A stretch of DNA of 64,000 bases, taken from assembly GCA_001874005.1 (NCBI GenBank), contig MNYJ01000167.1, positions 1 to 64,000 on the forward strand, written 5' to 3'. Shown here in pieces: positions 38,668 through 48,831 of the stretch. Numbering within the stretch: the stretch's first letter is position 1; each line of letters begins with the position of its first letter. The DNA comes from Desulfobacteraceae bacterium CG2_30_51_40 (GTDB lineage Bacteria > Desulfobacterota > DSM-4660 > Desulfatiglandales > Desulfatiglandaceae). The notes under the pieces are model-generated. The model ran no database searches, was not told the origin of the DNA, and saw nothing but the letters and a program-made list of their open reading frames with translations. The position numbers and the translations under genes are program-made.

Positions 38668-38980
38668 TCCAAATCCCTTTCCCTTCCGGAGTGACTTGAC
38701 ACGATGCACGCCAACCTTTAAGATTTAACTTTATAAAAATGGATAGTTAAACGCAACCATGAAGTAGCTTTTGTTTCCACGGAAAAGCCCAGTAATGTTG
38801 ATCAGCCGCCCAAAACCGCGTCACAGTTGTAGGAATGGGAGTGTCAGACTATTTGATATTTTTTCTTGCCTGAACCCTTTTCATGAAATTTACACCCACC
38901 CTTTAGCCCCACCTCGAGGGCGACCAATATGGGAAGTGAGGAGATTTTTATTTTTAATTTTGAGCCCTTAGGGCTTTGGG

Positions 38981-39155
38981 TTTATATAAAAATGCCTTCC
39001 CTTTGCCGTCGAAGCGTCGGGATGCGGCGCCATTATTCCCTTCCCCTTTACGGGGAAAGCGTCGGGATACGGCGACATTATTCCCTCCCCCTCGACGGCA
39101 AGGGTGGGGGTGATTTTCATCCTTCATTGTGCTCCTTCCAGGGGCATGAGGGCTA
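38981..39155 (-). repeat. Modular R2 repeat with a tandemly duplicated internal module
   Basis: gaagcgtcgggatgcggcgccattattcccttcccctttacgggg / aaagcgtcgggatacggcgacattattccctccccctcgacgg. Confidence 0.88.
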
Positions 39156-39230
39156 GTTTGAGACACCAACCAGTAGGCATCAGATGCGCTTATACACCAT
39201 CCTTGCCTGATTACCTTTAATGATACAAAT

Positions 39231-40040
39231 ATGATACAAACAGCCAAGAAGATATATACCTCTGATGACGGCTCTATAGTCGCTGAGAAGGATTTCCTAA
39301 CAGTAGTTGACCCCGGCTGTGAGGAGCGCACTGTGAATGATTTTGTGAGCCTTAGCAGGCTGAAAAGGATCCCTGTAAAATATGCATTCCTCACCCATTC
39401 TCACTGGGACCACGTGCACAATATAGGAAAACTTAAAAAAGTATTTAAGGACATTGTATTAATAGGGCACAAGAACAACCCAAGGGCGAAGCTTCCGATT
39501 TTGCGAACCAGGAAGTTCCATCTCGGTGAAACCACCTATGTGCTGATCACGACTCCCGGCCACTGTGAGAAAAAAGACGATATATGCGTCTATTTGCCTG
39601 CCGAGAGCGTTTTATTTTCAGGCGACACAGTTCAACCGCAGGGCGAGAGCTTTGAGCATTGCAATTTCTGCACCCCTGTGCCTTATTTCGAGTATGGTGA
39701 CTTATATCTCTCCTCGCTTATTAAAATAGCAAAACTGGACATCAAGCACGTAATAACCGGCCACGGCGCGGTGTTGTCGAAGGATTCAATTGCCATCACA
39801 CTGAAAAGCGTTAAGGAAATAGCCAAGTTGAGCAGGGAGGTTGTTTCCGAGGCTGACAGGGATGGGATGAGAAGAAATGACAAAACTCTCGCACAAATAG
39901 TCTTCAGGAGTATTTCTGAGAAGAGGCATTTCAGACAGGTGGAGGAGCGGCTTAAAGACCCTTATTATGACAACCTTGATAGCAAGGGCATCATCTATTT
40001 CATCAACAAGTACAGGAATCACGGAAAAAAGGATGAATGA
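39231..40040 (+). CDS. MBL-fold (metallo-beta-lactamase superfamily) hydrolase
   Basis: THSHWDH motif, TPGHCEKKDDICVYLP, LFSGDTVQP, ITGHGAVLSKD. Confidence 0.85.
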   Translation: MIQTAKKIYTSDDGSIVAEKDFLTVVDPGCEERTVNDFVSLSRLKRIPVKYAFLTHSHWDHVHNIGKLKKVFKDIVLIGHKNNPRAKLPILRTRKFHLGETTYVLITTPGHCEKKDDICVYLPAESVLFSGDTVQPQGESFEHCNFCTPVPYFEYGDLYLSSLIKIAKLDIKHVITGHGAVLSKDSIAITLKSVKEIAKLSREVVSEADRDGMRRNDKTLAQIVFRSISEKRHFRQVEERLKDPYYDNLDSKGIIYFINKYRNHGKKDE

Positions 40041-40911
40041 GGTAGGATTGTTAGAAAACAGGGGCGACAGGTTCATTGAGGATGTCGCCCGAAGACTTAT
40101 TGAAAAGGGCCTGCGGGTAGAGTACATGGGGTTCCGGCACGTGGAGATGCCCATCCAATGCGACTGCCGAATCATCATTGACAGGCTCAGCTTCCAGGAC
40201 GATTTCCTGAGAACAATGTTGAAGAATTTCTCTCTCAAGGGGACTTATGTGATTAACAACCCCTTCACTAATATCTGTGACGACAAGATTACCGAATATA
40301 CCATCTGCCGGAAGATGGGCATACCTCATCCCAGGACGATCATCATGCCGAAGATTAACGAGGAGAGTGAAGCAGTCAAGATGCCTGACTTTGACGAGTT
40401 CAAGATAACTTTCCCTGTGGTGCTGAAACCATACAGAGGCTACGCGTGGCAGAATGTTTTCGTCATAAATGACTTGGAGGAGCTAAAAAAGATATACTAT
40501 GAGAACTGCAGAAAAGACCTTTATATCCTCCAGGATCTTATCAAGTACAAGACATACTATCGGGTATATGCCTTCAGCTTCTCTGAACCACTGTTCGTTA
40601 GGTATTTTCCGAATGAGAAAAAATATGTCGTGAGCGACTACTCTGATATCAAGGACATCTATGACAAGATAAAGACATACACAATGCAACTTAACAAGGC
40701 CCTTGACTATGATTTCAATTCCCTTGAATGGGCGATAGATGAAAATAGCCAGCCATATCTAATAGATGCATTTAATGAAACCCCTGATATTCTTCCTTGG
40801 GAGATCCCACAGGAATACTACCGGAAGATAATAGAGAACTTCTGCCTGATCGTCGAAAGGATCTACCCGACAGATGAGAGCAACCGATTGCCTTTCAATT
40901 TACCCGCCTGA
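40033..40911 (+). CDS. ATP-grasp fold (RimK-like) protein, start ATG 40033
   Basis: MGIPHPRTIIMP, FPVVLKPYRGYAWQNVFVINDLEELKKI, LQDLIKYKTYYRVYAF, LEWAIDENSQPYLIDAFNETPDI; 8-bp overlap with the MBL gene. Confidence 0.7.
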   Translation: MNEVGLLENRGDRFIEDVARRLIEKGLRVEYMGFRHVEMPIQCDCRIIIDRLSFQDDFLRTMLKNFSLKGTYVINNPFTNICDDKITEYTICRKMGIPHPRTIIMPKINEESEAVKMPDFDEFKITFPVVLKPYRGYAWQNVFVINDLEELKKIYYENCRKDLYILQDLIKYKTYYRVYAFSFSEPLFVRYFPNEKKYVVSDYSDIKDIYDKIKTYTMQLNKALDYDFNSLEWAIDENSQPYLIDAFNETPDILPWEIPQEYYRKIIENFCLIVERIYPTDESNRLPFNLPA

Positions 40912-41132
40912 GCCCTTTTGTTGCGGTAGTATAAAGCGGCATTTCTCAACTGCCGGATAATCTCCGTAATATAAGTCTGGCTTTGTCTCCCTGATCACCC
41001 AATCTTGCTTGAGTTGCTGCGCTCCCTCTGCGATACTTAGGGGCATCGCTCCGTCTATCTGCTGCTTGGAAGCGCCATCCTACTTATCTTCTCAATAAAT
41101 CGGGGCGACTGTTTTCGCCGCGATATTTCCGG

Positions 41133-41225
41133 ATTCCAGCTTTAGCTGGAATGACAAATAGTTGGCTTGTTCCATCTTTCCGCCGAAGCCTGCCCCTGAC
41201 CCCGATCCGGGAGCCGGAATCCAGT
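41133..41225. repeat. GGATTCCAGC..GGAATGAC / GATCCGGGAGCCGGAATCCAG intergenic repeat fragments (R3)
   Basis: ggattccagctttagctggaatgac and ccggaatccagtgg. Confidence 0.45.
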
Positions 41226-41364
41226 GGTTTTACACCCAATGATTGAGATGTTACCGTCCTGCCTTGTTGATATGAAAATCACCCCCCACGCGGAGCCAAG
41301 CCTGAGAGTGCGTTTAAGAACCGCTGTGCACAGGTTTACGAAAAATGCCCGGATGTAAGGCCTG

Positions 41365-43122
41365 CTAAACCCCTAGGCCTACGACATCACCTTCCCTGAA
41401 ACGATAATAGCCTTTTTCCGTAATGCGAATGAACGGGATAGCTGGCGTGGTAAGTACGCTCAGGCTCAAATGTGCAAAATCCAATGTTGTCCCCAGTGAG
41501 GTCATGATTTCCTGGAAGCTCTTCAGCCGGTCTGCCAGCTCCGGCATCTTCAGTTCCGAAACATACCCCCCGGCGCGAAGGGGGATGTCCATCTTAAGCC
41601 CTCCGTCCACAAAGATCGAGGTTCCTCCCTGGAGGTCTATCAGACGGTTGATGGCAGCAGCGAGATCTTCATCGTTTTCTCCGATCCCTATAATGCCCCC
41701 CGCATCCCAGCAGAGCGTCGTTGCAACCGCCCCCCGTTTCTGCCCCCATCCCCGGACAAACCCGATAAAAGACTCTCCCCGGCCGCTTATGCGCTCCATG
41801 AAGAATATCTTCAATAGGTCTTTTCCCGGATCGGCCGCAAGGAGCCCCGAGACAACAATGGGGCGCCCCCTCCCCTCGCGCGCCACCAGACCACCCTGCT
41901 GAATATCCATGGTCCGCACCATGCCATCCGCGTCCGCATGAGATTCATGGAGCCGTAGATCAAGCGGCGAAATGCTTGCGGCCCTTACCGTATTCATCAG
42001 CCCATCGGGATACTCCGCTTGAGGGATGGAAACTTTCATCCGGCCCTCCCGGGCTACCACTCGACCTTTTGAGATAACCAGCTGCGGCTTTATGGTTTGG
42101 GGGTCCGGTAGAATCAGAAGGTCCCCGTGACGACCGGGGGCGATGCCTCCTGTCAAGGTATCCAAGCCCAGATGTTCGGCCGGATTGAGCGTCACCATGC
42201 GGACCGCGTCCATGGGAGCGATCCCCAGGTCAATTGCCTTCTGAACCACATCCTGCAGGTAGCCATTTTGCATGAGGAGCGCAGGATTGGTGCCGTCGGT
42301 AACCAGAATAAGCCTGCGAAAATCTATTTTGCCCTTCAAGGGGAGGATTATCTCCAAATCCCGGCGGATATCCCCCTCCCGGATCATGGCGTAAAGCCCC
42401 ATCTCCAGACGGTTGAGCACGTCCTCCGGGGAAATGGCCTCATGGCAGGACTCCACTCCGGTGGCGGCATAGCCGGCCAGTTTTCTGTCAAAAGCCCCTG
42501 CCGCGTGCCCCTGGACGGATTTTCTCGCCTTCTTGGTCTCACTTATAAGTTCCAGCACCCGCTCATCCGATGTCAGGATCGTGCCCTGCCAGAAGGATTC
42601 TCCCAGCCCGATGACACGAGGATATTCAAAAAGCCCGGCCATCTCCTCCGGCCTGATCATGAGCTGTTTCACGGCAGGACTAAGTGAGATCATGGGCGGA
42701 ACCAGGGCGTAGATCTTGATGGGACATATATCCGTCTGATCCAGAAATATCTTCACACCATCCGCACCCAGAGTGAACCCGTAGCATTCCAGTTCCGTCA
42801 CGATGGTAGTGACGCCTGAAGGTATGGCATATGAGAGAAATTCGGGGATACTAAAATAGTTGATCAGGTGTGTATGGGCATCTATGAACCCCGGACAGAT
42901 CACAGAACCGCAGGCATCTATCATCCGGGTCCCGGGGCCTATTGTATGCTCGGCCTCGGGTCCTACATAAGCAATCCATTCATCCACCATGGCTACGGAA
43001 CGACCCGGCAGCATCCTCCCGGTATATACATCCATCAGTATCCCGTTTCTGACGACAAGATCTGCAGCGCGATTTCCCAGGGCCGTATCCACAATCTTAC
43101 GTATGTCTCTGCCGGATTCCAT
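41365..43122 (-). CDS. ade: Adenine deaminase-like amidohydrolase
   Basis: 585 aa; VICPGFIDAHTHLINYF, VTDGTNPALLMQNGYLQDVVQKAIDLGIAPMDAVRMVTLNPAEHLGLD, C-term Ade domain. Confidence 0.88.
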   Translation of the reverse strand: MESGRDIRKIVDTALGNRAADLVVRNGILMDVYTGRMLPGRSVAMVDEWIAYVGPEAEHTIGPGTRMIDACGSVICPGFIDAHTHLINYFSIPEFLSYAIPSGVTTIVTELECYGFTLGADGVKIFLDQTDICPIKIYALVPPMISLSPAVKQLMIRPEEMAGLFEYPRVIGLGESFWQGTILTSDERVLELISETKKARKSVQGHAAGAFDRKLAGYAATGVESCHEAISPEDVLNRLEMGLYAMIREGDIRRDLEIILPLKGKIDFRRLILVTDGTNPALLMQNGYLQDVVQKAIDLGIAPMDAVRMVTLNPAEHLGLDTLTGGIAPGRHGDLLILPDPQTIKPQLVISKGRVVAREGRMKVSIPQAEYPDGLMNTVRAASISPLDLRLHESHADADGMVRTMDIQQGGLVAREGRGRPIVVSGLLAADPGKDLLKIFFMERISGRGESFIGFVRGWGQKRGAVATTLCWDAGGIIGIGENDEDLAAAINRLIDLQGGTSIFVDGGLKMDIPLRAGGYVSELKMPELADRLKSFQEIMTSLGTTLDFAHLSLSVLTTPAIPFIRITEKGYYRFREGDVVGLGV

Positions 43123-43349
43123 GGATTAACCTTTCGAAGACGTCCAAAACTCAATCGGCTTAATCATATTTTAAATATCTCCCTTGCCGTAACCGGGCGC
43201 ATAATCTGGTTGGTAATAGTCAATAGATTTGCTGTGTTTCCATATAAAATCATAATGGGTTTACTTCATACTGTCTGCGGCGATCATTGCACAGGAGCCT
43301 TTTTCCATGCACAAAGTCAACATCCTGAAATGCCTGACCCTCTAGTTGG

Positions 43350-43489
43350 TGTCTCTTCATAAATGGCTATTTTCAGCGATTTCGGCCTTGGGCTCAAATT
43401 TCACTCCTCAAGATACCCAAATGTATTTCTGTGGTTAAAATTATCTCCCGCTTTGAACTCGATAAAACTATCTCATTTACCGATGATCA
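43350..43489 (+). repeat. 140-bp palindromic element R1, copy D (diverged)
   Basis: tgtctcttcataaatggctattttcagcgatttcggccttgggctcaaattt...ctcatttaccgatgatca; same 140-bp length. Confidence 0.85.
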
Positions 43490-43845
43490 CTAATGAGTAT
43501 TATTAATTCTCTTCATGCCAATTGCATGTCACGCAACCCTTCTTGATAACATAAAATCCGCCAACACGGCTTGACTTTAATGATAATATGATAAATATTC
43601 TATAATACAATAAGCCAGATTACGTTATATTCCAAGATATTTTATCTAGACAAAGTCAAAGGAGTCCTTCTGTGAACCATCTCAAATGTATGATGAACCT
43701 CTCCGAGATGCCCCTAAGACGGTAGGTCAATTCCGTAATAGAGATTTCATCATTCTTTGATCCGGCGCAGGTGCCGGCATAGGTTCAGACATTGGAACTT
43801 TGGCCCATTAAGGGCTTCTTTGCGGAACTTACCGGGACAGCAACA

Positions 43846-44116
43846 ATGAACCGGACAAAAAGCCTTTATGCTCAATTGCTCGAGAAATATGTTGATGACG
43901 GCGTGATGGACTATAAGGGTTTCAAGAATGACAAGGCCAAACTGGATAAGTACCTCAAGGTTATGGAGAGAGACCCACACAAAAGCGCACCCACGCTGCG
44001 ATCAGTCAGCCCCTATATCTAACGCAAAAAATCCCAGGATCATCAGGCTGATCGTGAGCGCCTATTCCGGCATCAAATCAATCAAGGGCCTCGGCAGCCT
44101 GTTCAAGATTCCGTGA
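43846..44116 (+). pseudogene. Remnant of a DUF547-family gene (frameshifted and truncated)
   Basis: frame 1: YAQLLEKYVDDGVMDYKGFKNDKAKLDKYLKVMERDP; different frame downstream: IRLIVSAYSGIKSIKGLGSLFKIP. Confidence 0.65.
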
Positions 44117-44208
44117 AAAAATGAGAATTGCCGGGGAATCGGGATGAACGACAAAAGGGCCAAGGAAGCCTAACTCCTCTTAAAAAACCAAATCGGCTGG
44201 GGTTCTAA

Positions 44209-46653
44209 TTGCAGAGAAAGGATATGATGAAAAACGCACAGAATAGGGGGGATGCTTTCGGCCGGCCCGGTATCGAGCCGAAGTGGACATCGAGTATTAA
44301 GGAGGCGGTGGGTACGGCTTATTCCAGATCGAGCCGCATCTGGTTTACCGTATCCCACGGAATTGTAAACGAAATCTACTACCCGACTATAGACCATCCC
44401 CAGACAAGGGATATGGAGCTGCTCATCACGGACGGCGAGACCTTCTTTCACGAAGAGAAACGCGACTTGAAGGGTGATATCCGCTGTGTGGAAGGCTCCG
44501 CTCTCGGATATTGCATTCGCAGTTCCGCCCCCGACGCCCTTTACCACATACACAAGGATATTATTTGCGCTCCTGATGACGCGTGTCTCCTGATTCACTC
44601 AAAAATAGAGGCCTCCGAAGACCTTTTGTCACGTCTCAAAGTCTATGTCCTGCTTGCCCCGCACCTGGGTATAGGCGGTGTAGGCAATTCTGCGAGGAAA
44701 CATACGGTTGCCGGAAGCGAGATGCTCGTTGCATGGAAAGCCGACACCTTCCTTGCCCTAGGAGCAAGTCCGGGTTTTCTCCGGACCTCCTGCGGATTTG
44801 TCGGGTACAGCGACGGCTGGCAGGATTTGCGGGACAATTTCCGGATGGATTGGTCTTTCGATGAAGCGCTTGACGGTAATATTGCGGTCATGGGGCAGAT
44901 TGACCTGTCCAACGAAGCTGAATTTACTATCGTTGTTTCTTTCGGCGATGCACTTCACGCAGCCGTGACTTCCCTGAAGCAGGTCCTTTCCGCGCCCTTT
45001 TCTTTACACAGGGCCGGGTTTGTTCAGCAATGGCAGAGATCTGGGAAAGGCATCCTTCCCCTGGGCCGACATGCCCCCGACGGAGGACGTTTGTATTCCA
45101 TCAGCCATTCCGTATTGGTGTCCCACGAGGATAAGACATACCCCGGTGCCTTTATCGCTTCCGCAAGCATCCCGTGGGGTGAATCAAAAGGTGATGAAGA
45201 CCTGGGCGGATATCATCTGGTCTGGACACGGGACATGGTCAATACAGTCTCAGCCTTGCTGGCTTGCGGCGATACAACCACGCCGTGCCGGGCACTTGTC
45301 TATCTTGCCTGTTCTCAGCGTCCGGACGGCGGCTTTCCCCAGAACTTCTGGATAGACGGAAGCCCTTACTGGGGCGGCATTCAACTGGATGAAGTCGCTT
45401 TCCCTGTGATCCTTGCCTGGCGGCTCTGGAAGGCGGACGCCCTCGGCCTCTTTGACCCCTATGACATGGTGATGGCCGCGGCGTATTTCATGATCAAACA
45501 GGGCCCTGCCACCCAGCAGGAACGCTGGGAAGAAAACAGCGGCTATTCGCCTTCTACCCTTGCTTCAAACGTGGCGGCCCTCATCTGTGCAGCAGACTTC
45601 GCCCGTAACCGCGGCCGGAAAGAGACCGTGGCCTTTCTCGAGGAGTATGCCGATTTCCTGGAATCCCATATCATCCAGTGGACCGTGACCGGCAAGGGTA
45701 CACTGGCACCTGATATCCCCAGGCACTTTATCCGTATCATGCCGACCGATATCAACGATCCCAGTCCCCTTGAAGACCCCAATGCCGCTTTTATGACGCT
45801 TGCAAACAGCCCTCCGGGGCTTGAGCACAGGTTTCCCGCAAAAGAGATTGTGGACGCGGGTTTTCTCGAGCTTGTCCGTTACGGCGTGGTGAAACCGGGC
45901 GATCCACTCGTCGAAGACTCCCTGAGAGTTATCGATGCCTTTCTTAAGGTTGAAACGCCTTTTGGTCCATGCTGGAGGAGGTACAATAACGACGGTTATG
46001 GCCAACGTTCGGATGGAGGTCCCTACCTAGGCCATGGCAGAGGCCGCGCCTGGCCCCTTCTTACAGGAGAGCGCGGCCACTATGAGCTTGCTGCGGGCCG
46101 GGACCCTTACCCTTTTCTAAAGGCCATCGAGGGCTTTGCCTCGGCCGGCGGCATGCTTCCCGAGCAGGTCTGGGACGAACCGGACAGGGATCACATGAAG
46201 CTCGGCCGTCCGACCGGATCCGCAATGCCTCTCTGCTGGGCCCATGCGGAATATATCAAGCTGCTCCGCTCCGTGCGCGACGGACAGGTTTTCGATCTCA
46301 TTCCCATTGTTGCCGACAGGTATCATCGCTCCTTAGGCCGGAAAGACATCGAAGTCTGGAAACCCGCGCGCCAACTACGCTCCATTCAACCTGGCAAGCT
46401 ACTTAGAGTTCAGAATCCCAGAGCGTTTAGAATGATCTGGACCGATGATGGATGGAAGACCGTTAAAGATTCGGAATCGTTCCCGAGCGGCATTGGAATA
46501 GGAGTTGTGGATATTCCTGTCGGAGAGGGACAGAAGGCCCCGATCCGCTTTACGTTCTTCTGGCCGGACACCTTAACATGGGAAGGGCGGGACTACGAGG
46601 TAAAGATTGATACGGATCAAACTAAACTAACGATCCTGGACAGCATGCAATGA
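44209..46653 (+). CDS. Glycoside hydrolase family 15 glucoamylase (glucan 1,4-alpha-glucosidase)
   Basis: 814 aa; GGYHLVWTRDMVNTVSALLACGD, RPDGGFPQNFWIDGSPYWGGIQLDEVAFPVILAWRL, LPEQVWDEPD. Confidence 0.93.
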   Translation: MQRKDMMKNAQNRGDAFGRPGIEPKWTSSIKEAVGTAYSRSSRIWFTVSHGIVNEIYYPTIDHPQTRDMELLITDGETFFHEEKRDLKGDIRCVEGSALGYCIRSSAPDALYHIHKDIICAPDDACLLIHSKIEASEDLLSRLKVYVLLAPHLGIGGVGNSARKHTVAGSEMLVAWKADTFLALGASPGFLRTSCGFVGYSDGWQDLRDNFRMDWSFDEALDGNIAVMGQIDLSNEAEFTIVVSFGDALHAAVTSLKQVLSAPFSLHRAGFVQQWQRSGKGILPLGRHAPDGGRLYSISHSVLVSHEDKTYPGAFIASASIPWGESKGDEDLGGYHLVWTRDMVNTVSALLACGDTTTPCRALVYLACSQRPDGGFPQNFWIDGSPYWGGIQLDEVAFPVILAWRLWKADALGLFDPYDMVMAAAYFMIKQGPATQQERWEENSGYSPSTLASNVAALICAADFARNRGRKETVAFLEEYADFLESHIIQWTVTGKGTLAPDIPRHFIRIMPTDINDPSPLEDPNAAFMTLANSPPGLEHRFPAKEIVDAGFLELVRYGVVKPGDPLVEDSLRVIDAFLKVETPFGPCWRRYNNDGYGQRSDGGPYLGHGRGRAWPLLTGERGHYELAAGRDPYPFLKAIEGFASAGGMLPEQVWDEPDRDHMKLGRPTGSAMPLCWAHAEYIKLLRSVRDGQVFDLIPIVADRYHRSLGRKDIEVWKPARQLRSIQPGKLLRVQNPRAFRMIWTDDGWKTVKDSESFPSGIGIGVVDIPVGEGQKAPIRFTFFWPDTLTWEGRDYEVKIDTDQTKLTILDSMQ

Positions 46654-46692
46654 CACGAAAGGAGCAAATAAGGAAATTCTTAGAAATGCCTC

Positions 46693-46780
46693 TGGTGCCG
46701 GAGGTCGGAATCGAACCGACACGATGCCAGGCATCACCGGATTTTGAGTCCGGCGCGTCTACCAGTTCCACCACTCCGGC
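46693..46780 (-). tRNA. tRNA-Leu (CAA anticodon), 3' CCA encoded
   Basis: reverse complement GCCGGAGUGGUGGAACUGGUAGACGCGCCGGACUCAAAAUCCGGUG...GGUUCGAUUCCGACCUCCGGCACCA folds as class II tRNA. Confidence 0.96.
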
Positions 46781-46812
46781 TTGAACTATTCTCTTTAAGA
46801 GATTACCGAGGC

Positions 46813-46842
46813 ACTATAGATAAAGAAAGGTTTTTTTGTCAA
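46813..46842 (-). promoter_or_regulatory. Promoter for tRNA-Leu: TTGACA-N18-TATAGT (minus strand)
   Basis: -35 at 46842-46837, -10 at 46818-46813. Confidence 0.6.
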
Positions 46843-46849
46843 TATAGTA

Positions 46850-46879
46850 TTGACATAGGTTCCCGCCTTTTGATAGCAT
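46850..46879 (+). promoter_or_regulatory. Promoter for tRNA-Ala: TTGACA-N18-TAGCAT
   Basis: -35 46850-46855, -10 46874-46879, tRNA begins 46894. Confidence 0.55.
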
Positions 46880-46893
46880 GAAAAATCATCTTC

Positions 46894-46969
<76 letters not shown>

Positions 46970-47304
46970 GGAAAGGAATTGGGGATTTAGGCAAGAATGC
47001 TTAAGTCCTTTTTTATTTGATAAGAACATTAAATTGAAGTTTTATGGGGCTGAGGAGGCAAGAAGGCCAGAAAACAATTCCCCGGCAGGAACAGGAAGAA
47101 GACATAGCTGCGCAAGGCCTATGGCTTACTAACTCCCATGCCCGCCCAAGGCACAACGAAAGATGAGAATGCCGCACTCATTCCGGCATAGCCCGGGACA
47201 AGGGTTCGGTAGCGGCCCCCGGATCAAGACCAGGGACAGGCCATGCAGCTATGACTATCTCATTTTATATAAGCATTATGAGGCAATTGCGAAATTCACA
47301 GTTT

Positions 47305-47395
47305 CGTCACTCCCCGACTTGATCGGGGAATCCAGTCTATCCGTGAATCAATCCGTTATGGATTCCGGCTTTCGCCGGAATGACGAGTGGTCATA
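47305..47395. repeat. GTCACTCCCCGACTTGATCGGGGAATCCAG...GGATTCCGGCTTTCGCCGGAATGACGAG intergenic repeat (R3)
   Basis: two adjacent hairpins typical of R3. Confidence 0.65.
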
Positions 47396-47432
47396 GTTTT
47401 GCATTTGGCTCTTATGACAAAAGTTAATAACT

Positions 47433-48593
47433 ATGAAAACTAAGCTGTTACATGCAATATTACCGGCACTTTCATTTTTTATGATTTTCGGTGCATTTCC
47501 CTGCACCGCTGCTGAGATGGATGAGCACCTTACCAGGTGCTCCAGGTTAGAGGACGATGCCGAGAGGCTCAACTGCTTTGACGAACTGGTGAACAGGCTG
47601 TCTCCGGCAAACAGAGAAGTAACGTCTTCAACCATCGAAAAGAAAGCTGCCCCCACCGTTACTATGGAAGGAACAAATTCAGTTACACCGGACAGAGAGG
47701 CTCTATCGGTAATGGAAAGGCATTGGGACATGCGTCTTGAGCCAAGAAGAGAAGGAAGTTTTTTTGTACTTTGGCCTTACCGACCCTCTTATTTTCTTCC
47801 AGTTGCATACAATTCATCGCCAAACAAAGACGCTGCCCTTGATTTTGACCCCAGAGCAAAGGCCATGCACAATGAAGTGAAATTCCAGTTGAGTTTCAAA
47901 GTCAAGCTCTGGAGGGATATTATAAGAAGCAAGGCCGTTAAAGAAGTTATAGAAAAAAATACCGGAATCAGGGGGATTGATCTCTGGGTAGCATATACAC
48001 AGCAATCGTTCTGGCAGCTTTACAATTCGGAGTTTTCCGCGCCTTTCAGAGAGACCAATTACGAACCGGAGCTTCTGCTTAATTTGCGTATGCAGCGTGA
48101 GATTCCGTATCTTATGGGGACTAAGCTGCAATTCATAAACTTTGGTTTCAATCATCAGTCTAACGGTCGCTCAGAGCCCCTTTCAAGAAGCTGGAACAGG
48201 ATTGTCGCCAATGTTGCTATAGAAAGGCCCTTTAGTCCTGGAAAAGCGGATTCTTGGGGACTGTTAGCAAAAACCTGGGTCAGGATACCTGAAGACGACG
48301 CCGGTGACGACAACCCGGATATTACCGACTACATGGGATATGGTGAACTGTGGGGGACTCTTTACTTGAAAAAACAACGGTTTGCCGCTATGCTGCGCAA
48401 CAACCTGCGTTCGGATAATAGGGGGGCGGTTCAATTGGAATGGAGCGTGCCGCTATCAGCAATCCACAGACGCCTGGCCAATAAAATCAGCCTTTATGTT
48501 CAGTATTTCAATGGCTATGGAGAAAGCCTGCTCGATTACAACAAGAGCACTAACCGCATCAGCGCCGGTGTAATGCTGGCAGACTGGAACTGA
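47433..48593 (+). CDS. pldA: Outer-membrane phospholipase A (PldA-like)
   Basis: 386 aa with signal peptide; EVKFQLSFKVKLW, WVAYTQQSFWQLYN, FRETNYEPEL, FGFNHQSNGRSEPLSRSWNR. Confidence 0.9.
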   Translation: MKTKLLHAILPALSFFMIFGAFPCTAAEMDEHLTRCSRLEDDAERLNCFDELVNRLSPANREVTSSTIEKKAAPTVTMEGTNSVTPDREALSVMERHWDMRLEPRREGSFFVLWPYRPSYFLPVAYNSSPNKDAALDFDPRAKAMHNEVKFQLSFKVKLWRDIIRSKAVKEVIEKNTGIRGIDLWVAYTQQSFWQLYNSEFSAPFRETNYEPELLLNLRMQREIPYLMGTKLQFINFGFNHQSNGRSEPLSRSWNRIVANVAIERPFSPGKADSWGLLAKTWVRIPEDDAGDDNPDITDYMGYGELWGTLYLKKQRFAAMLRNNLRSDNRGAVQLEWSVPLSAIHRRLANKISLYVQYFNGYGESLLDYNKSTNRISAGVMLADWN

Positions 48594-48831
48594 TTGGAGC
48601 ATGGGTGAATAATCCGCGCCGCAAAGCACACCCATCAGCGCCCTCTGTCGGATAATTTTTCTCCCCTTCTTTCTTATCAGGTATTTCAATTCATTAGATA
48701 TCTAGCCGGCGTTTCACCAAGTTCCGTGTGCGATCGCCCTTATTCTGTTTCTCAAATACGTTTTCCTTATGCTCTGAAGAGATTGTCGCCCTGGAAACGC
48801 TGATCAAAACGGCATCGCATCCACTGCCCTT

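Noticed and set aside
38026-38694. 222-aa ORF antisense to the GMC oxidoreductase
   Set aside because: Lies wholly opposite a well-supported conserved gene and has no domain signature.
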